Assembly (NCBI RefSeq): GCF_900186995.1
Contig: NZ_LT906463.1
Coordinates: forward strand, 1,674,001 to 1,738,000
Direction: 5' to 3'
DNA from: Haemophilus pittmaniae
GTDB taxonomy: Bacteria; Pseudomonadota; Gammaproteobacteria; Enterobacterales; Pasteurellaceae
Length of the DNA stretch: 64,000 bases
Part shown: positions 1-8,510 of the stretch, one piece after another
Numbering within the stretch: the stretch's first letter is position 1
Layout of the letters: the number at the start of each line of letters is the position of its first letter
Program-made: the position numbers and the translations under genes
The notes under the pieces: model-generated
The model's database searches: none
Told to the model about the DNA's origin: nothing
The model's input: the letters and a program-made list of their open reading frames with translations, nothing else

Positions 1-841
1 CTTCAATACGTGAAGTATTATTGACTTCACTTTCCCCTTTAATATAACTTCCTCCACGAGCAATCATTCCACCCTCTTGTCCATGATAACGGCTTAGCTT
101 GTTGGCTCGGAAACCATCAAATACCATTTCGGAAACATTTCCTAATGTATCAAATAAACCCAGCGGATTTGCTTCGAGTAAACCAATAACCTGCAAACGG
201 CCATTTGCATTTTTAGATGACCACGCATAACGGGCAATCCCCTCAGGCATAGGGAAAGTATTTTCACGAAATGCCGCTTCATCAACCGCAACCCCACCAC
301 GGGAGGCGAATTCCCACTCGGCATTAGTCGGTAAACGGACAAAACCTTTACTGCCATCTTCTGTTGGGAGTTTATCGGCTGCATTTTTAAGTAGCCATTC
401 GTTATATTTATGGGTAAATTCTACTGCATCAAACCAGCTAATATTAATCGCTGGTAAGCTTGTTTTCATATTCACCGAAGGACATTGCTCTCCTTTCATT
501 ACGGCATTGAACTGCGCTTCAGTGACTTCATATTTTCCCATTAAGAAATAACGTTCTTGTTTTTCATTGGCGAAGCTACCTGAAATATAATTGGGAGTAG
601 CATATTGAGCATACCCATCCTCATCATTACTATTCCCCCCCAGGGTAACTTTGATATCTTCTAATGGTTTTTTAGTATTCGTTTTAATTACTCGAAAAAC
701 CATATTTCCTTCACAAGGCATAGGTAAAACGACATCACCATCTAATTTTTTCGGATTAAAAAATTTTTCATCCCAAGGTTGGGCTGATACGGCGACACTA
801 GCCACACATAGTGCTAATAAAGAAAATCGGTATTTAAACAT
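1..841 (-). CDS. Formylglycine-generating-enzyme-like (SUMF1/FGE domain) secreted protein, partial
   Basis: Last visible gene of the srf operon, cut by the left edge of the window (280 codons seen, no stop). The start ATG at 839-841 overlaps the stop of the upstream permease gene by 8 bases (ATGTTTAA), so translation is probably coupled. Residues 1-20 form a Sec signal peptide ending near VSA-QPW. From about residue 85 the FGE fold is recognisable by its landmarks: YFLMGKYEVTEAQF, VRLPTNAEWEFASRGG, GLFDTLGNVSEMVFDGF and ARGGSY. True FGEs oxidise a sulfatase cysteine to formylglycine; many family members lack the catalytic cysteines and serve as binding or other modifying modules. The C-terminal part that would decide is outside the window. 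A periplasmic or envelope role is inferred from the signal peptide. Confidence 0.85.
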   Translation of the reverse strand, partial: MFKYRFSLLALCVASVAVSAQPWDEKFFNPKKLDGDVVLPMPCEGNMVFRVIKTNTKKPLEDIKVTLGGNSNDEDGYAQYATPNYISGSFANEKQERYFLMGKYEVTEAQFNAVMKGEQCPSVNMKTSLPAINISWFDAVEFTHKYNEWLLKNAADKLPTEDGSKGFVRLPTNAEWEFASRGGVAVDEAAFRENTFPMPEGIARYAWSSKNANGRLQVIGLLEANPLGLFDTLGNVSEMVFDGFRANKLSRYHGQEGGMIARGGSYIKGESEVNNTSRIE

Positions 842-2042
842 CTCGCAGACTCTCCGCAGGTTGAATCTTTACCGCTCGAATTGCACCAATCGCTGCAACT
901 ACACCAGCAAGTAAAAAAGAGAAAACAAAAGCCAGGCTTAAATGTACAGGAGCCAAACGGCTAACAAAATAAGAACCACTTAGACTTGTTCCTAAAATTT
1001 GATTAAATAATTGACTGCCAAACAAATACAGCCCGTAAGATAGAACAAAAGCAACACTACTAAGTACGATTGCTTGAAAAACCAGATAAATACCAACTGC
1101 ACTCTGTTGAAAGCCTATCAAGCGCAAAACCGCAATATCCTTACGTTTTCTATCAATATTTGCAAGAAATGCGCCAATAAGGGATAGAACACAACCAACC
1201 ACGGAAGTAAATGCGATTACCATAAAAATAATATTTAATACACTATCAATCGCTTTTACATTTTCAATAGCCTTGGATTCTGTGCGAGTATCGATGTGAA
1301 ATTGTTCGCGTAACTTAAGGGCTAAAGGAGCCACATCATCTAAACTTTTGGCATAAATTCTAGCTCTGGCAAAATGCTCACGAGCTTTATCGTTCAACTT
1401 TCCTTTCGCTTCCGGAAAAAGGGCTGTTTGCATACCATCGCGGAAATCTTCAACGCCAATTAACAAAGACATAGGCACAAAAATAGCCGCACGTGGAAAC
1501 TGTTGTTCATTTAAAACAGACTGAACTTTTAATTGCAATAATGCTTTTTCCTCTTGTCCATTTTCATTACGCGTGGCAACCAAAGTAATACTTTCACCCT
1601 GTTTAGTTTGTAGCTTTTCTGCACTTAACGCACTCAAAATAATAGAGTTTTCAGTTTGTAAAGATTGTTGGGTGATTGGATCACCTTCATCCGTTGGAAT
1701 TAATTCTACGTTACGAACAAAATTTGTTCCTTTTTTCAAATCAATAATGGTGTTGAGCGAACGGGTTAAGGGAATAGAAAATTGAGTTTCTGGCTGTTGT
1801 TTAAGCCAGTCAAACCAATTCTGAGAGAGATTTAAATTACCAACTATTTTCACTTCTAAATTAGTCGGATCATTCACTAGTTGATAGCGTAACTGAGAAA
1901 CAATGCCGTATTTCAAACTAAACAGAAGCAATAAAGGCGCAATGACAGCAACTAGAGAAGCAATAATACAAAAAGAAACTTTACGATCATAAAAGAGGTC
2001 GTTTAATGCTAATCTTGCCAATAATACAAATCTATTCTTCAT
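834..2042 (-). CDS. ABC transporter permease, FtsX/MacB-type
   Basis: 402 residues. One N-terminal membrane helix (about 25-48), a large extracytoplasmic domain (about 50-265), then three C-terminal helices: about 270-295 (begins near IIFMVIAFTSVVGCVLSLIG), 315-345 and 370-395. This is the MacB/LolCE/FtsX permease topology. The gene starts 15 bases after the ATPase gene, so the two should form one transporter. MacB/Lol-type systems act on periplasmic or membrane-anchored substrates through conformational coupling rather than passing substrate across the inner membrane. Here the substrate is unknown; the neighbouring signal-peptide proteins (vWA, FGE-like) are natural candidates as partners. 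The protein ends in a MacB-like tail, PAESLRDV. Confidence 0.88.
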   Translation of the reverse strand: MKNRFVLLARLALNDLFYDRKVSFCIIASLVAVIAPLLLLFSLKYGIVSQLRYQLVNDPTNLEVKIVGNLNLSQNWFDWLKQQPETQFSIPLTRSLNTIIDLKKGTNFVRNVELIPTDEGDPITQQSLQTENSIILSALSAEKLQTKQGESITLVATRNENGQEEKALLQLKVQSVLNEQQFPRAAIFVPMSLLIGVEDFRDGMQTALFPEAKGKLNDKAREHFARARIYAKSLDDVAPLALKLREQFHIDTRTESKAIENVKAIDSVLNIIFMVIAFTSVVGCVLSLIGAFLANIDRKRKDIAVLRLIGFQQSAVGIYLVFQAIVLSSVAFVLSYGLYLFGSQLFNQILGTSLSGSYFVSRLAPVHLSLAFVFSFLLAGVVAAIGAIRAVKIQPAESLRDV

Positions 2043-2057
2043 TGAAACGCCCTATTT

Positions 2058-2780
2058 TTACCGGTCATTATTGGTTTGTTCGATAAAACAAGACTGACGT
2101 AACGCCGTATCTAATTTTGCACTAAAGGTACGAAGTTTGTTACGTTGTACCAAATCCCAATCATGGGTAACTAACAAAACAGCGATTTTTTGCTGTTTTG
2201 CTAGGGATAGCATTAAATGAAATAACACCTCTGAGTGATGGGGATCTAATGCAGATGTTGGTTCATCCGCTAATAATAAAAGTGGTTTATGGGAAATTGA
2301 ACGAACAAAAGCTACTCGTTGGCGTTCACCGATAGAAAGCTGTTTGGGATACTTAGCCAACAAATGGCCGATGTTTAGTTTCTCACATAAATGATGCAAC
2401 CAAACTTCATCGGCTAAAATCTCATTAGTTTGACAAGGTAATAGGATATTTTGCCATACGCTTAAAAAAGGCAATAGGCCACCATTTTGCAACATAAATC
2501 CAAGATTCTTTGAGCGAATCTCAGCTAAAGTCTTTTGGTCATTCCCCTGAATAAGGGGAGCTAAATCCATATTCAAAGTAACACAATCAAAATTATATTG
2601 GCTCAAGGTATCGGGCTTTAAAATTAGCCCGATCATTTCTAATAGCGTACTTTTGCCACAACCACTTGAACCGCAAAGAGCAATGACTTCACCTTCGGTT
2701 AAAGATAAATGAGGCAACGAAACCGTAAAACTTTGTTCACCTACCCCACGGGTTATAGATAAATCTTTAATGGCTAGCAC
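2058..2780 (-). CDS. ABC transporter ATP-binding protein (LolD/MacB-like)
   Basis: 240 residues, GTG start at 2780 preceded by AAAGGATG. Walker A is GSSGCGKST (residues about 37-45) and Walker B is LLLLADEPTSALDP. The signature motif reads LSIGE instead of the usual LSGGQ, followed by RQRVAFVRSISHKP. The Q-loop region (FMLQNGGLLPFLSVWQNILLP) is typical of the LolD/MacB/FtsE branch, which pairs with FtsX-fold permeases such as the next gene. It sits 12 bases downstream of the vWA gene. Energises the permease at 834-2042; the substrate cannot be told from sequence. Confidence 0.9.
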   Translation of the reverse strand: MLAIKDLSITRGVGEQSFTVSLPHLSLTEGEVIALCGSSGCGKSTLLEMIGLILKPDTLSQYNFDCVTLNMDLAPLIQGNDQKTLAEIRSKNLGFMLQNGGLLPFLSVWQNILLPCQTNEILADEVWLHHLCEKLNIGHLLAKYPKQLSIGERQRVAFVRSISHKPLLLLADEPTSALDPHHSEVLFHLMLSLAKQQKIAVLLVTHDWDLVQRNKLRTFSAKLDTALRQSCFIEQTNNDR

Positions 2781-2792
2781 GCTACATCCTTT

Positions 2793-4793
2793 TTATGGTA
2801 ACGCATCCAATGGTACTGGATACACATTATCTCGGGGATCCGCACCTTCAGTCAGAGAAATCCAGCGAGATTGATCTTCATTAAAAATACGGTAATGGCG
2901 TAATTTACTATGTAGATCACGAATAAATTTCTCTTGTTCCTGAACGCTCATTCCCTTCCAAGTATCTTCGTCAATTCCAGTCACCTGACTCTTATATGGA
3001 ATACCATCCAAATATTCTCCAAGTAAGCCTAAATCTGCCAATTTAGTTGATTTATCTTCCTTAATTTTATTTGGATCCTGTCCCATAGCGGCAGCCACCG
3101 AACGCAATTGAGCAAACATATCCGTTGGCGAGATCAAACCATTATTTGCTGCATCCGCAATTTTCTTAACAACATCACTTAAATCACTCAACTGCGCCTT
3201 GGTTAATAAAACTCGGGCTTCAGCTGTTGGGATTGTTGGTTTAGCAAAATCACGGTCACTCACCCAGGCTTTAAATACTGGGGGGGCTTTCGTACCTTTT
3301 ACATCACCTAAATAGGCTAACTGCATTGCTTTACCCAATAAAATTGCATCTTCTTCAATTTCTGATTTCTTCTGATCATCGCCTGTTTTCGGTGTAGCAG
3401 TTAACACACTACCGGCAGCCTCTTCTCCTGAGTAAGCCTGTTTTACTTGTGTGGTTAACGCATTAGCAAGAGTATCTACTTTTTGCCCAAACTCATTCAC
3501 ATCTCCCGCATTGACCGAATAGTAAAGCGGTTTATTTAAATAATTATTGAAAGACAATTCATTATATTGTGTTTGAGCTATTTGGTGGTTATTTTTACCT
3601 GATGGAGTTTTAAGGTGCAGCGTATAGATCGCCACACCACGATGTTGAGCCTCTAAACGCAATTGCTTAGCATCTAATCCTGTAGTTGAAATCGGATTAT
3701 CTCCCTCAATCGCGCCGGCATCAGTAATCAACACTAAGTAACGGCCACCAAAATTGTTCCAATTGATTTCATTCAATGCCTGCGATACTCCAGCATAAGC
3801 ATCTTCACTAAATTCTTTTGAAGAAACTACCGCCTGTTTTAGGTTAGCCACTTTATCCATGAAATCCTTGCCATCTTTTACAGTACTTGGATCAACAAAC
3901 ATTTTTGAAGTGTACTCTAATCCAGGTACAGCTTTAGTGCTTGAACGGAATGCCACTAAACCAAATTTAACCTGTTTACCCAGATTCTCTTTTTCGATTT
4001 TTTCATAGACTTTTTTAATCGCATCTCGGGTTCGATTAATGTAGGGATCCATAGAAATCGTCGAATCAATCACAAACACAACAGCTGCGCTAAATCCAAC
4101 AATTTCTTGAGGTTGATTTTGCCCCGCTTTATTTGTTTGATTCCCCGTAGCTGTCGTAGTCGGTTGGGCTACTGGTTTATCATTTTTACTAACCGATGCT
4201 ACTTCTAACAAACGTTCGTAAAATCCTTGGCTATCCATTACTTCTTCACCTTGTAAAACAGGTAATAGATAGAAGTTCTTTTGGAAATCAACAAACTCCT
4301 TTGGCTCTTCCGCTAACACTTTTTCACTGCTTTTTTTCTGGGATAATTCGGCACGAATTGGTTCAACGGCTTTTGCTGGAGAATTATCATTGATGATACC
4401 TTCAAGAGTTGCCTTATCCTTAAAGAACAATAAGGAACCACGATCAGATGGATTGGTAAAGACCATTGTCATTTGCATATTCCAAGGTACTGCGCAGCTG
4501 GCATCCAACCAACCGACAGTTTTACCAAAGCTATCCGGCCCTACCTGTAATAGTTCTTTATTAGCAACATTTTCCCGTTTATATACATAATAGCGGGAAA
4601 ATGCAGGAATTTTTTGACCGCTCTTAGCATCCGTTTTTGCCAACAATTCACAACTTGGCGTACTTAACACACGTTGATAGAGCGTAGTTTTACCTTCTTG
4701 CAGTAACGGTTTACTCTCTTCAGCAAAAACTGATTGAGACATAATCGCAGTCAAACAACAAAGAGATAAAGTAGAAAATCTTAACGGTTTCAT
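2793..4793 (-). CDS. Secreted von Willebrand factor type A (vWA) domain protein of the srf operon
   Basis: 666 residues. Signal peptide 1-24 (cleavage near VFA-EE). Residues about 35-105 resemble a bacterial SH3-like fold (RYYVYKRENV, GKTVGWLDAS), an inference from pattern only. The vWA domain spans about 233-440, with a MIDAS motif DSTIS (243-247) and ITDAG (356-360), so metal-dependent ligand binding is likely. The C-terminal 200 residues are alpha-helical, of unknown fold. The start ATG overlaps the stop of the upstream gene (TAATG), indicating tight coupling. No membrane anchor other than the signal peptide is visible, so it should be periplasmic or exported. vWA proteins commonly act as scaffolds in multi-protein machines; the specific role here is unknown. 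Confidence 0.85.
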   Translation of the reverse strand: MKPLRFSTLSLCCLTAIMSQSVFAEESKPLLQEGKTTLYQRVLSTPSCELLAKTDAKSGQKIPAFSRYYVYKRENVANKELLQVGPDSFGKTVGWLDASCAVPWNMQMTMVFTNPSDRGSLLFFKDKATLEGIINDNSPAKAVEPIRAELSQKKSSEKVLAEEPKEFVDFQKNFYLLPVLQGEEVMDSQGFYERLLEVASVSKNDKPVAQPTTTATGNQTNKAGQNQPQEIVGFSAAVVFVIDSTISMDPYINRTRDAIKKVYEKIEKENLGKQVKFGLVAFRSSTKAVPGLEYTSKMFVDPSTVKDGKDFMDKVANLKQAVVSSKEFSEDAYAGVSQALNEINWNNFGGRYLVLITDAGAIEGDNPISTTGLDAKQLRLEAQHRGVAIYTLHLKTPSGKNNHQIAQTQYNELSFNNYLNKPLYYSVNAGDVNEFGQKVDTLANALTTQVKQAYSGEEAAGSVLTATPKTGDDQKKSEIEEDAILLGKAMQLAYLGDVKGTKAPPVFKAWVSDRDFAKPTIPTAEARVLLTKAQLSDLSDVVKKIADAANNGLISPTDMFAQLRSVAAAMGQDPNKIKEDKSTKLADLGLLGEYLDGIPYKSQVTGIDEDTWKGMSVQEQEKFIRDLHSKLRHYRIFNEDQSRWISLTEGADPRDNVYPVPLDALP

Positions 4794-5806
4794 TATTTTT
4801 TCAATGCCTCTAATTTTTCTTTAGCTGTCGCATTATTTGGATCGTGACTTAATGCTGTTTCATACCAATAAATTGCAGTTTCTTTATCTGCTTGGAAGCA
4901 GCTACTGCCTTTTTCATATTCCGCGGCATAAGCCAGCGCAATCTCTACATTACCACCTTGTGCTTGATTGGCATAAAGTCGCTGAGCAATTGCGCATTTA
5001 TTTGCTTGTTTGGCCGAAGCAATAATTTCTAAAATTTGCTTCGGCTCAGGTTTAGTTTTCAAACAACTTTGAATAAACGCTAATTCATCATTAGTATTTG
5101 CATCAACAGTACAGTCAGATTTTGCAACAGGTTCATCCTTTTTATTTAACAAGAAATAAGCCCCAACGCCCCCGCCAATTAATAAAGCTAAGATTAATGC
5201 AATTAAGCCACCCTTACCTTTTTTCTTAGGTTCTTCTGCAATAGTTATCTTTTCCTGGTTCACCGCTGATTCATTCGGTGTTTCTATTTGCGTTAAATCC
5301 TCAAACTCAATAGCCGGTTCTGCCGCTTGTTCAACCTCAACTACTGCAATGGAATCCTCTTCAACCGGTGTTTCAATCACGGCCTCTGGCTCTGGCTCTG
5401 GCTCAGGTTCATACTGAACGTGGCTTTGTACATTGTCTTCCCGACTAGAATCACCTCCTGCAAGAGAGGCTAAGATATTACCGACCATTCGGACTGGGCC
5501 ATTATCCATAACAGCACTATCATGCACATCACGAACAGACATCATATAACGTACATTACCAATTTGTTGCACAAGGCTATCCACTAACCATTTACCAATA
5601 ACGCCTTGCAATACATCATTTTCTAAATTTAGTCCTTCTACCTTATGCCAAACTGGCTCAGGATTCCATGGATTACCGTTACCATTAAAATAGCAACCAT
5701 CTTGGTTTCTTTGCACTGCAATTTCGACTTCTGCACTTCCACTCCATTTCATCGCAGTAAATTTTGCGTATCCTGGGCGGTCTTCCTCTAATTGAATTCG
5801 TAACAT
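4793..5806 (-). CDS. Single-pass membrane protein with C-terminal TPR/Sel1-like region, srf operon
   Basis: 337 residues. An N-terminal globular domain (1-115) matches no family I recognise. An acidic Glu/Pro linker (about 132-195, including EPEPEPEPE encoded by a hexanucleotide repeat) leads to a lysine patch and one membrane helix (about 200-220, from LIALILALLIGGGVGAYFLL). The C-terminal region 230-337 has TPR/Sel1-like helices (IALAYAAEYEKG, AIYWYETALSHDPNNATAKEKL). Predicted topology is N-terminus in the cytoplasm (positive residues KKKGKGG before the helix) with the TPR part in the periplasm, which would link the cytoplasmic SrfB/SrfC proteins to the periplasmic vWA protein. Starts 10 bases after srfC, with AAGGAA as ribosome binding site. 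Confidence 0.75.
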   Translation of the reverse strand: MLRIQLEEDRPGYAKFTAMKWSGSAEVEIAVQRNQDGCYFNGNGNPWNPEPVWHKVEGLNLENDVLQGVIGKWLVDSLVQQIGNVRYMMSVRDVHDSAVMDNGPVRMVGNILASLAGGDSSREDNVQSHVQYEPEPEPEPEAVIETPVEEDSIAVVEVEQAAEPAIEFEDLTQIETPNESAVNQEKITIAEEPKKKGKGGLIALILALLIGGGVGAYFLLNKKDEPVAKSDCTVDANTNDELAFIQSCLKTKPEPKQILEIIASAKQANKCAIAQRLYANQAQGGNVEIALAYAAEYEKGSSCFQADKETAIYWYETALSHDPNNATAKEKLEALKK

Positions 5807-5816
5807 TTTCTATTCC

Positions 5817-8498
5817 TTAGCATTGTGCGGAACGATATAAATCTAATACCGTTCCTAATTTTGTATTGCTGACCTGATCAATCTCACGACCGGCACTGTG
5901 TCCTGCATTTCCTTCAGCAAAGTGGCCAAAAGCCACAAACCAATCAAAAAGATAATTTTTGGTGTAATTATTAGTTTGGTCGTCCAATTTAGGTAAACCA
6001 TTTATCTTTTCAACTTCCCGATTTTCAAATATAGCCCGTTCATTCATCACACGACTGGCGGGGCGTTGAGATAATGGTTGATTAACAAAATCTAACCAAG
6101 CGATGAAATCGGCAATTTCCGTATTAATGGAAAATACTTGGCGTTCAGCTAATTGGTCACGCTTACTACCGGCATTTTCATTGCGAAAAACAACTTTTGA
6201 AAGTTTATCTTGCAGATGAAGACGATTTGCACCAGTAATCAATTCACCAACTAAACCTTCAACGGTTTCTTTAGAAAAACCAAAAAATTGCATCAAATGC
6301 TGATCCGAGGAAACTGAACGCAAGTGCTCAATCCAGGATTTAAAAGCAGCCATTGAAAAACGAGATTCTACAAGTTTCTCAACTGGTTTTTCTTCTACTA
6401 CAGCAGGTGCCGGTTCAGCAAATAAGTCAAAGCCTTCTGAACCGAAGCCAAAACCAGCATCAAAGGTATTCGTCGAGCTTTCTTGTGCTTTAGTTTTTTC
6501 CTCATCTTTATTCAACAAAATTTCTTCATAATCAGAAAAATATAAAGAACGAATCGTTTCTTCTGGCAATTGAAGACAACGTAAAAATTCACCAACCAAA
6601 AGACCTTTTTTACTGAATTCAGCAACAATCATTTGTGCCAATTGGCGTTTTTTATTCACCTCTTCGGCACCTTCACTTTGATACCAAGAAGAAAAACGGT
6701 TTTCTACAATGTGATGAATACATTCATTAAGTTGCTCGGTTAAACGTTGAGTCTTCACTTCTGGCAAAGCAATAGTTTTCAAATAATCACTAATTCGCTG
6801 CATACCGCCATCATTCAGTTTCATCATAGCGTCCCAAGCTTCTAGCGGCTGAGCAACATGTTTTTGAATATCCGGATCATTCGCAAAAGTGCTACGCAAA
6901 AGATTAAGCTGACCAGCTTCTTTGGCATTGATAGCTAATTCTTCGGTATTATCCATATCTAAGAAAGCGACTTTAAAACCAGGTTTACGTACTAAAAAAA
7001 CATTATCAAAAGGCTTACCATTCGCCCATTCATTTAACCACGTATAGTTTCCAAAGCGTTCTAAAATTGTTTGTTTCAGTAATCCGCCCTGTCCCCAAGA
7101 CATTTTTAGCATATCTTCATCTTTGCCCAAGTCACTACTGATACGCATATCAAACATCGTTATTGCCCAAAGTAAGCCTGGTTTACGTTTTGCCCGATCA
7201 ATCGGATTATCCCCTTGGGTTTTATTGATCCAACGTTCTAATACAGGTCCTACACTATTTACATCAGATTGCTTGGTTGATGGTGTACAAACAACCAAAA
7301 TATTCATTTCTTGGCTGTCGGTATAGCGTTCAAAGAGATAAGCCACCTTACCCCGTAAAATAAGCTGAGATACCGGATTACCCTCTTTCACTTCACTCAA
7401 CGAAGTAATGGCTAAACGCCCGCGGTAGCCGGGAAAATCCAATAAATCCACGGTCTCAACAGCTGGCACTCGAGTTGGATTAATCAACGGGAAAACCAAT
7501 TCAGCGGTCAATGCGGTTAATTCAGCCAAGGAAATAGAAACAGGTTCACCGACTAGCCCTTCTTCAATAAACGGACGAACAGCAATTTGTTCATCTCTAT
7601 TGGTCCCCAAACGCTCAAGCATATCTACGTTCATAATACTGTCTGCCTGAGAAAGGCCTCCACTACCATTATCTTTAACAACAGCAGTAAGCGGTGCATA
7701 AACCCGTTCAGGATTACCTAATTGGAAAAGTGTTTTAGCAAACCGGATATAAATTTGTGTCAATTCTGGAATTTCGGCCCATAACACAGAAAATAATGTC
7801 GCACGATCTTCGATATTTAGGCGAGGAGCCATTGCAACCGCTCGCGCCCAGTAATTCGCTTGCAATACAGATAAAGATTTACCGAAACTTTCTTGTGCAT
7901 AATCCTGTAAATCAACCACATCATCTTCATTAACCCCTTTTATCCGCTGTGCATTGAGCTTAGCGTTTAACGGTTTTAGAATTTCATTAATGCGGGATTG
8001 CTCCAATTGATAAGTCACCCGTTCTTTATCAAAATCGTTGAAATAAGCATTAACTAAAATCTTGGCAACTTCAATTTCATGGAACAAACGTAATTCCAAA
8101 GGATAACCACTGACTGCAGCTTTAGCCGAACGAGTAAAACGGGTAACCAAACCGGTTGCCTCTTTACCACCGCCAGGTGGATTAACATGTTTAATAAAAT
8201 CCAGTTGTTGTCCATCAAAAATGGTTTCTAGATTTCCTTTTTGATCTGCTGCCAATGCGGAAATTAAAAAAGACTTTCCTGCTTGAGACAAGCCAAAAAA
8301 ACCGGCAGTGATCGGTTTGGAAGAAACTGCACCAAGACGTTTTGCCGTATTACGTAAACGTCTTAATTCAAGGATTAAACCATCCGCCTCATTATTTAAA
8401 CGAGCAACATTTGGGCGAACATCATTTACCCAATCAATCGCTTGTTGTGATGCTTGGAATACCTTATCCCAAGAGGTTGTTAATTGATTATCCGTCAT
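5817..8498 (-). CDS. srfC: SrfC-family putative virulence factor, large P-loop GTPase
   Basis: About 893 residues. The frame is open from a GTG at 8510, but AGGTGG lies at the right distance before the ATG at 8498, which I prefer. In the longer numbering the G1 loop is GLSQAGKS (73-80), G3 is DFPG (358-361, in VDLLDFPGYRGR), and LLWAITMFDMR occupies the G4 position, where the usual NKxD is degenerate (TMFD). A large insertion separates G1 and G3. This is the organisation of SrfC (Virul_Fac family), encoded with srfA and srfB in Salmonella, where the operon was found as SsrB-regulated. Biochemical function is not established. Probably a cytoplasmic or membrane-associated switch working with SrfB. 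Confidence 0.88.
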   Translation of the reverse strand: MTDNQLTTSWDKVFQASQQAIDWVNDVRPNVARLNNEADGLILELRRLRNTAKRLGAVSSKPITAGFFGLSQAGKSFLISALAADQKGNLETIFDGQQLDFIKHVNPPGGGKEATGLVTRFTRSAKAAVSGYPLELRLFHEIEVAKILVNAYFNDFDKERVTYQLEQSRINEILKPLNAKLNAQRIKGVNEDDVVDLQDYAQESFGKSLSVLQANYWARAVAMAPRLNIEDRATLFSVLWAEIPELTQIYIRFAKTLFQLGNPERVYAPLTAVVKDNGSGGLSQADSIMNVDMLERLGTNRDEQIAVRPFIEEGLVGEPVSISLAELTALTAELVFPLINPTRVPAVETVDLLDFPGYRGRLAITSLSEVKEGNPVSQLILRGKVAYLFERYTDSQEMNILVVCTPSTKQSDVNSVGPVLERWINKTQGDNPIDRAKRKPGLLWAITMFDMRISSDLGKDEDMLKMSWGQGGLLKQTILERFGNYTWLNEWANGKPFDNVFLVRKPGFKVAFLDMDNTEELAINAKEAGQLNLLRSTFANDPDIQKHVAQPLEAWDAMMKLNDGGMQRISDYLKTIALPEVKTQRLTEQLNECIHHIVENRFSSWYQSEGAEEVNKKRQLAQMIVAEFSKKGLLVGEFLRCLQLPEETIRSLYFSDYEEILLNKDEEKTKAQESSTNTFDAGFGFGSEGFDLFAEPAPAVVEEKPVEKLVESRFSMAAFKSWIEHLRSVSSDQHLMQFFGFSKETVEGLVGELITGANRLHLQDKLSKVVFRNENAGSKRDQLAERQVFSINTEIADFIAWLDFVNQPLSQRPASRVMNERAIFENREVEKINGLPKLDDQTNNYTKNYLFDWFVAFGHFAEGNAGHSAGREIDQVSNTKLGTVLDLYRSAQC

Positions 8499-8510
8499 TT
8501 TATCTTCCAC

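Noticed and set aside
142-384. 80-codon minus-strand ORF
   Set aside because: Lies out of frame inside the FGE-like gene, which reads openly from 841 to 1 with a signal peptide and domain motifs.
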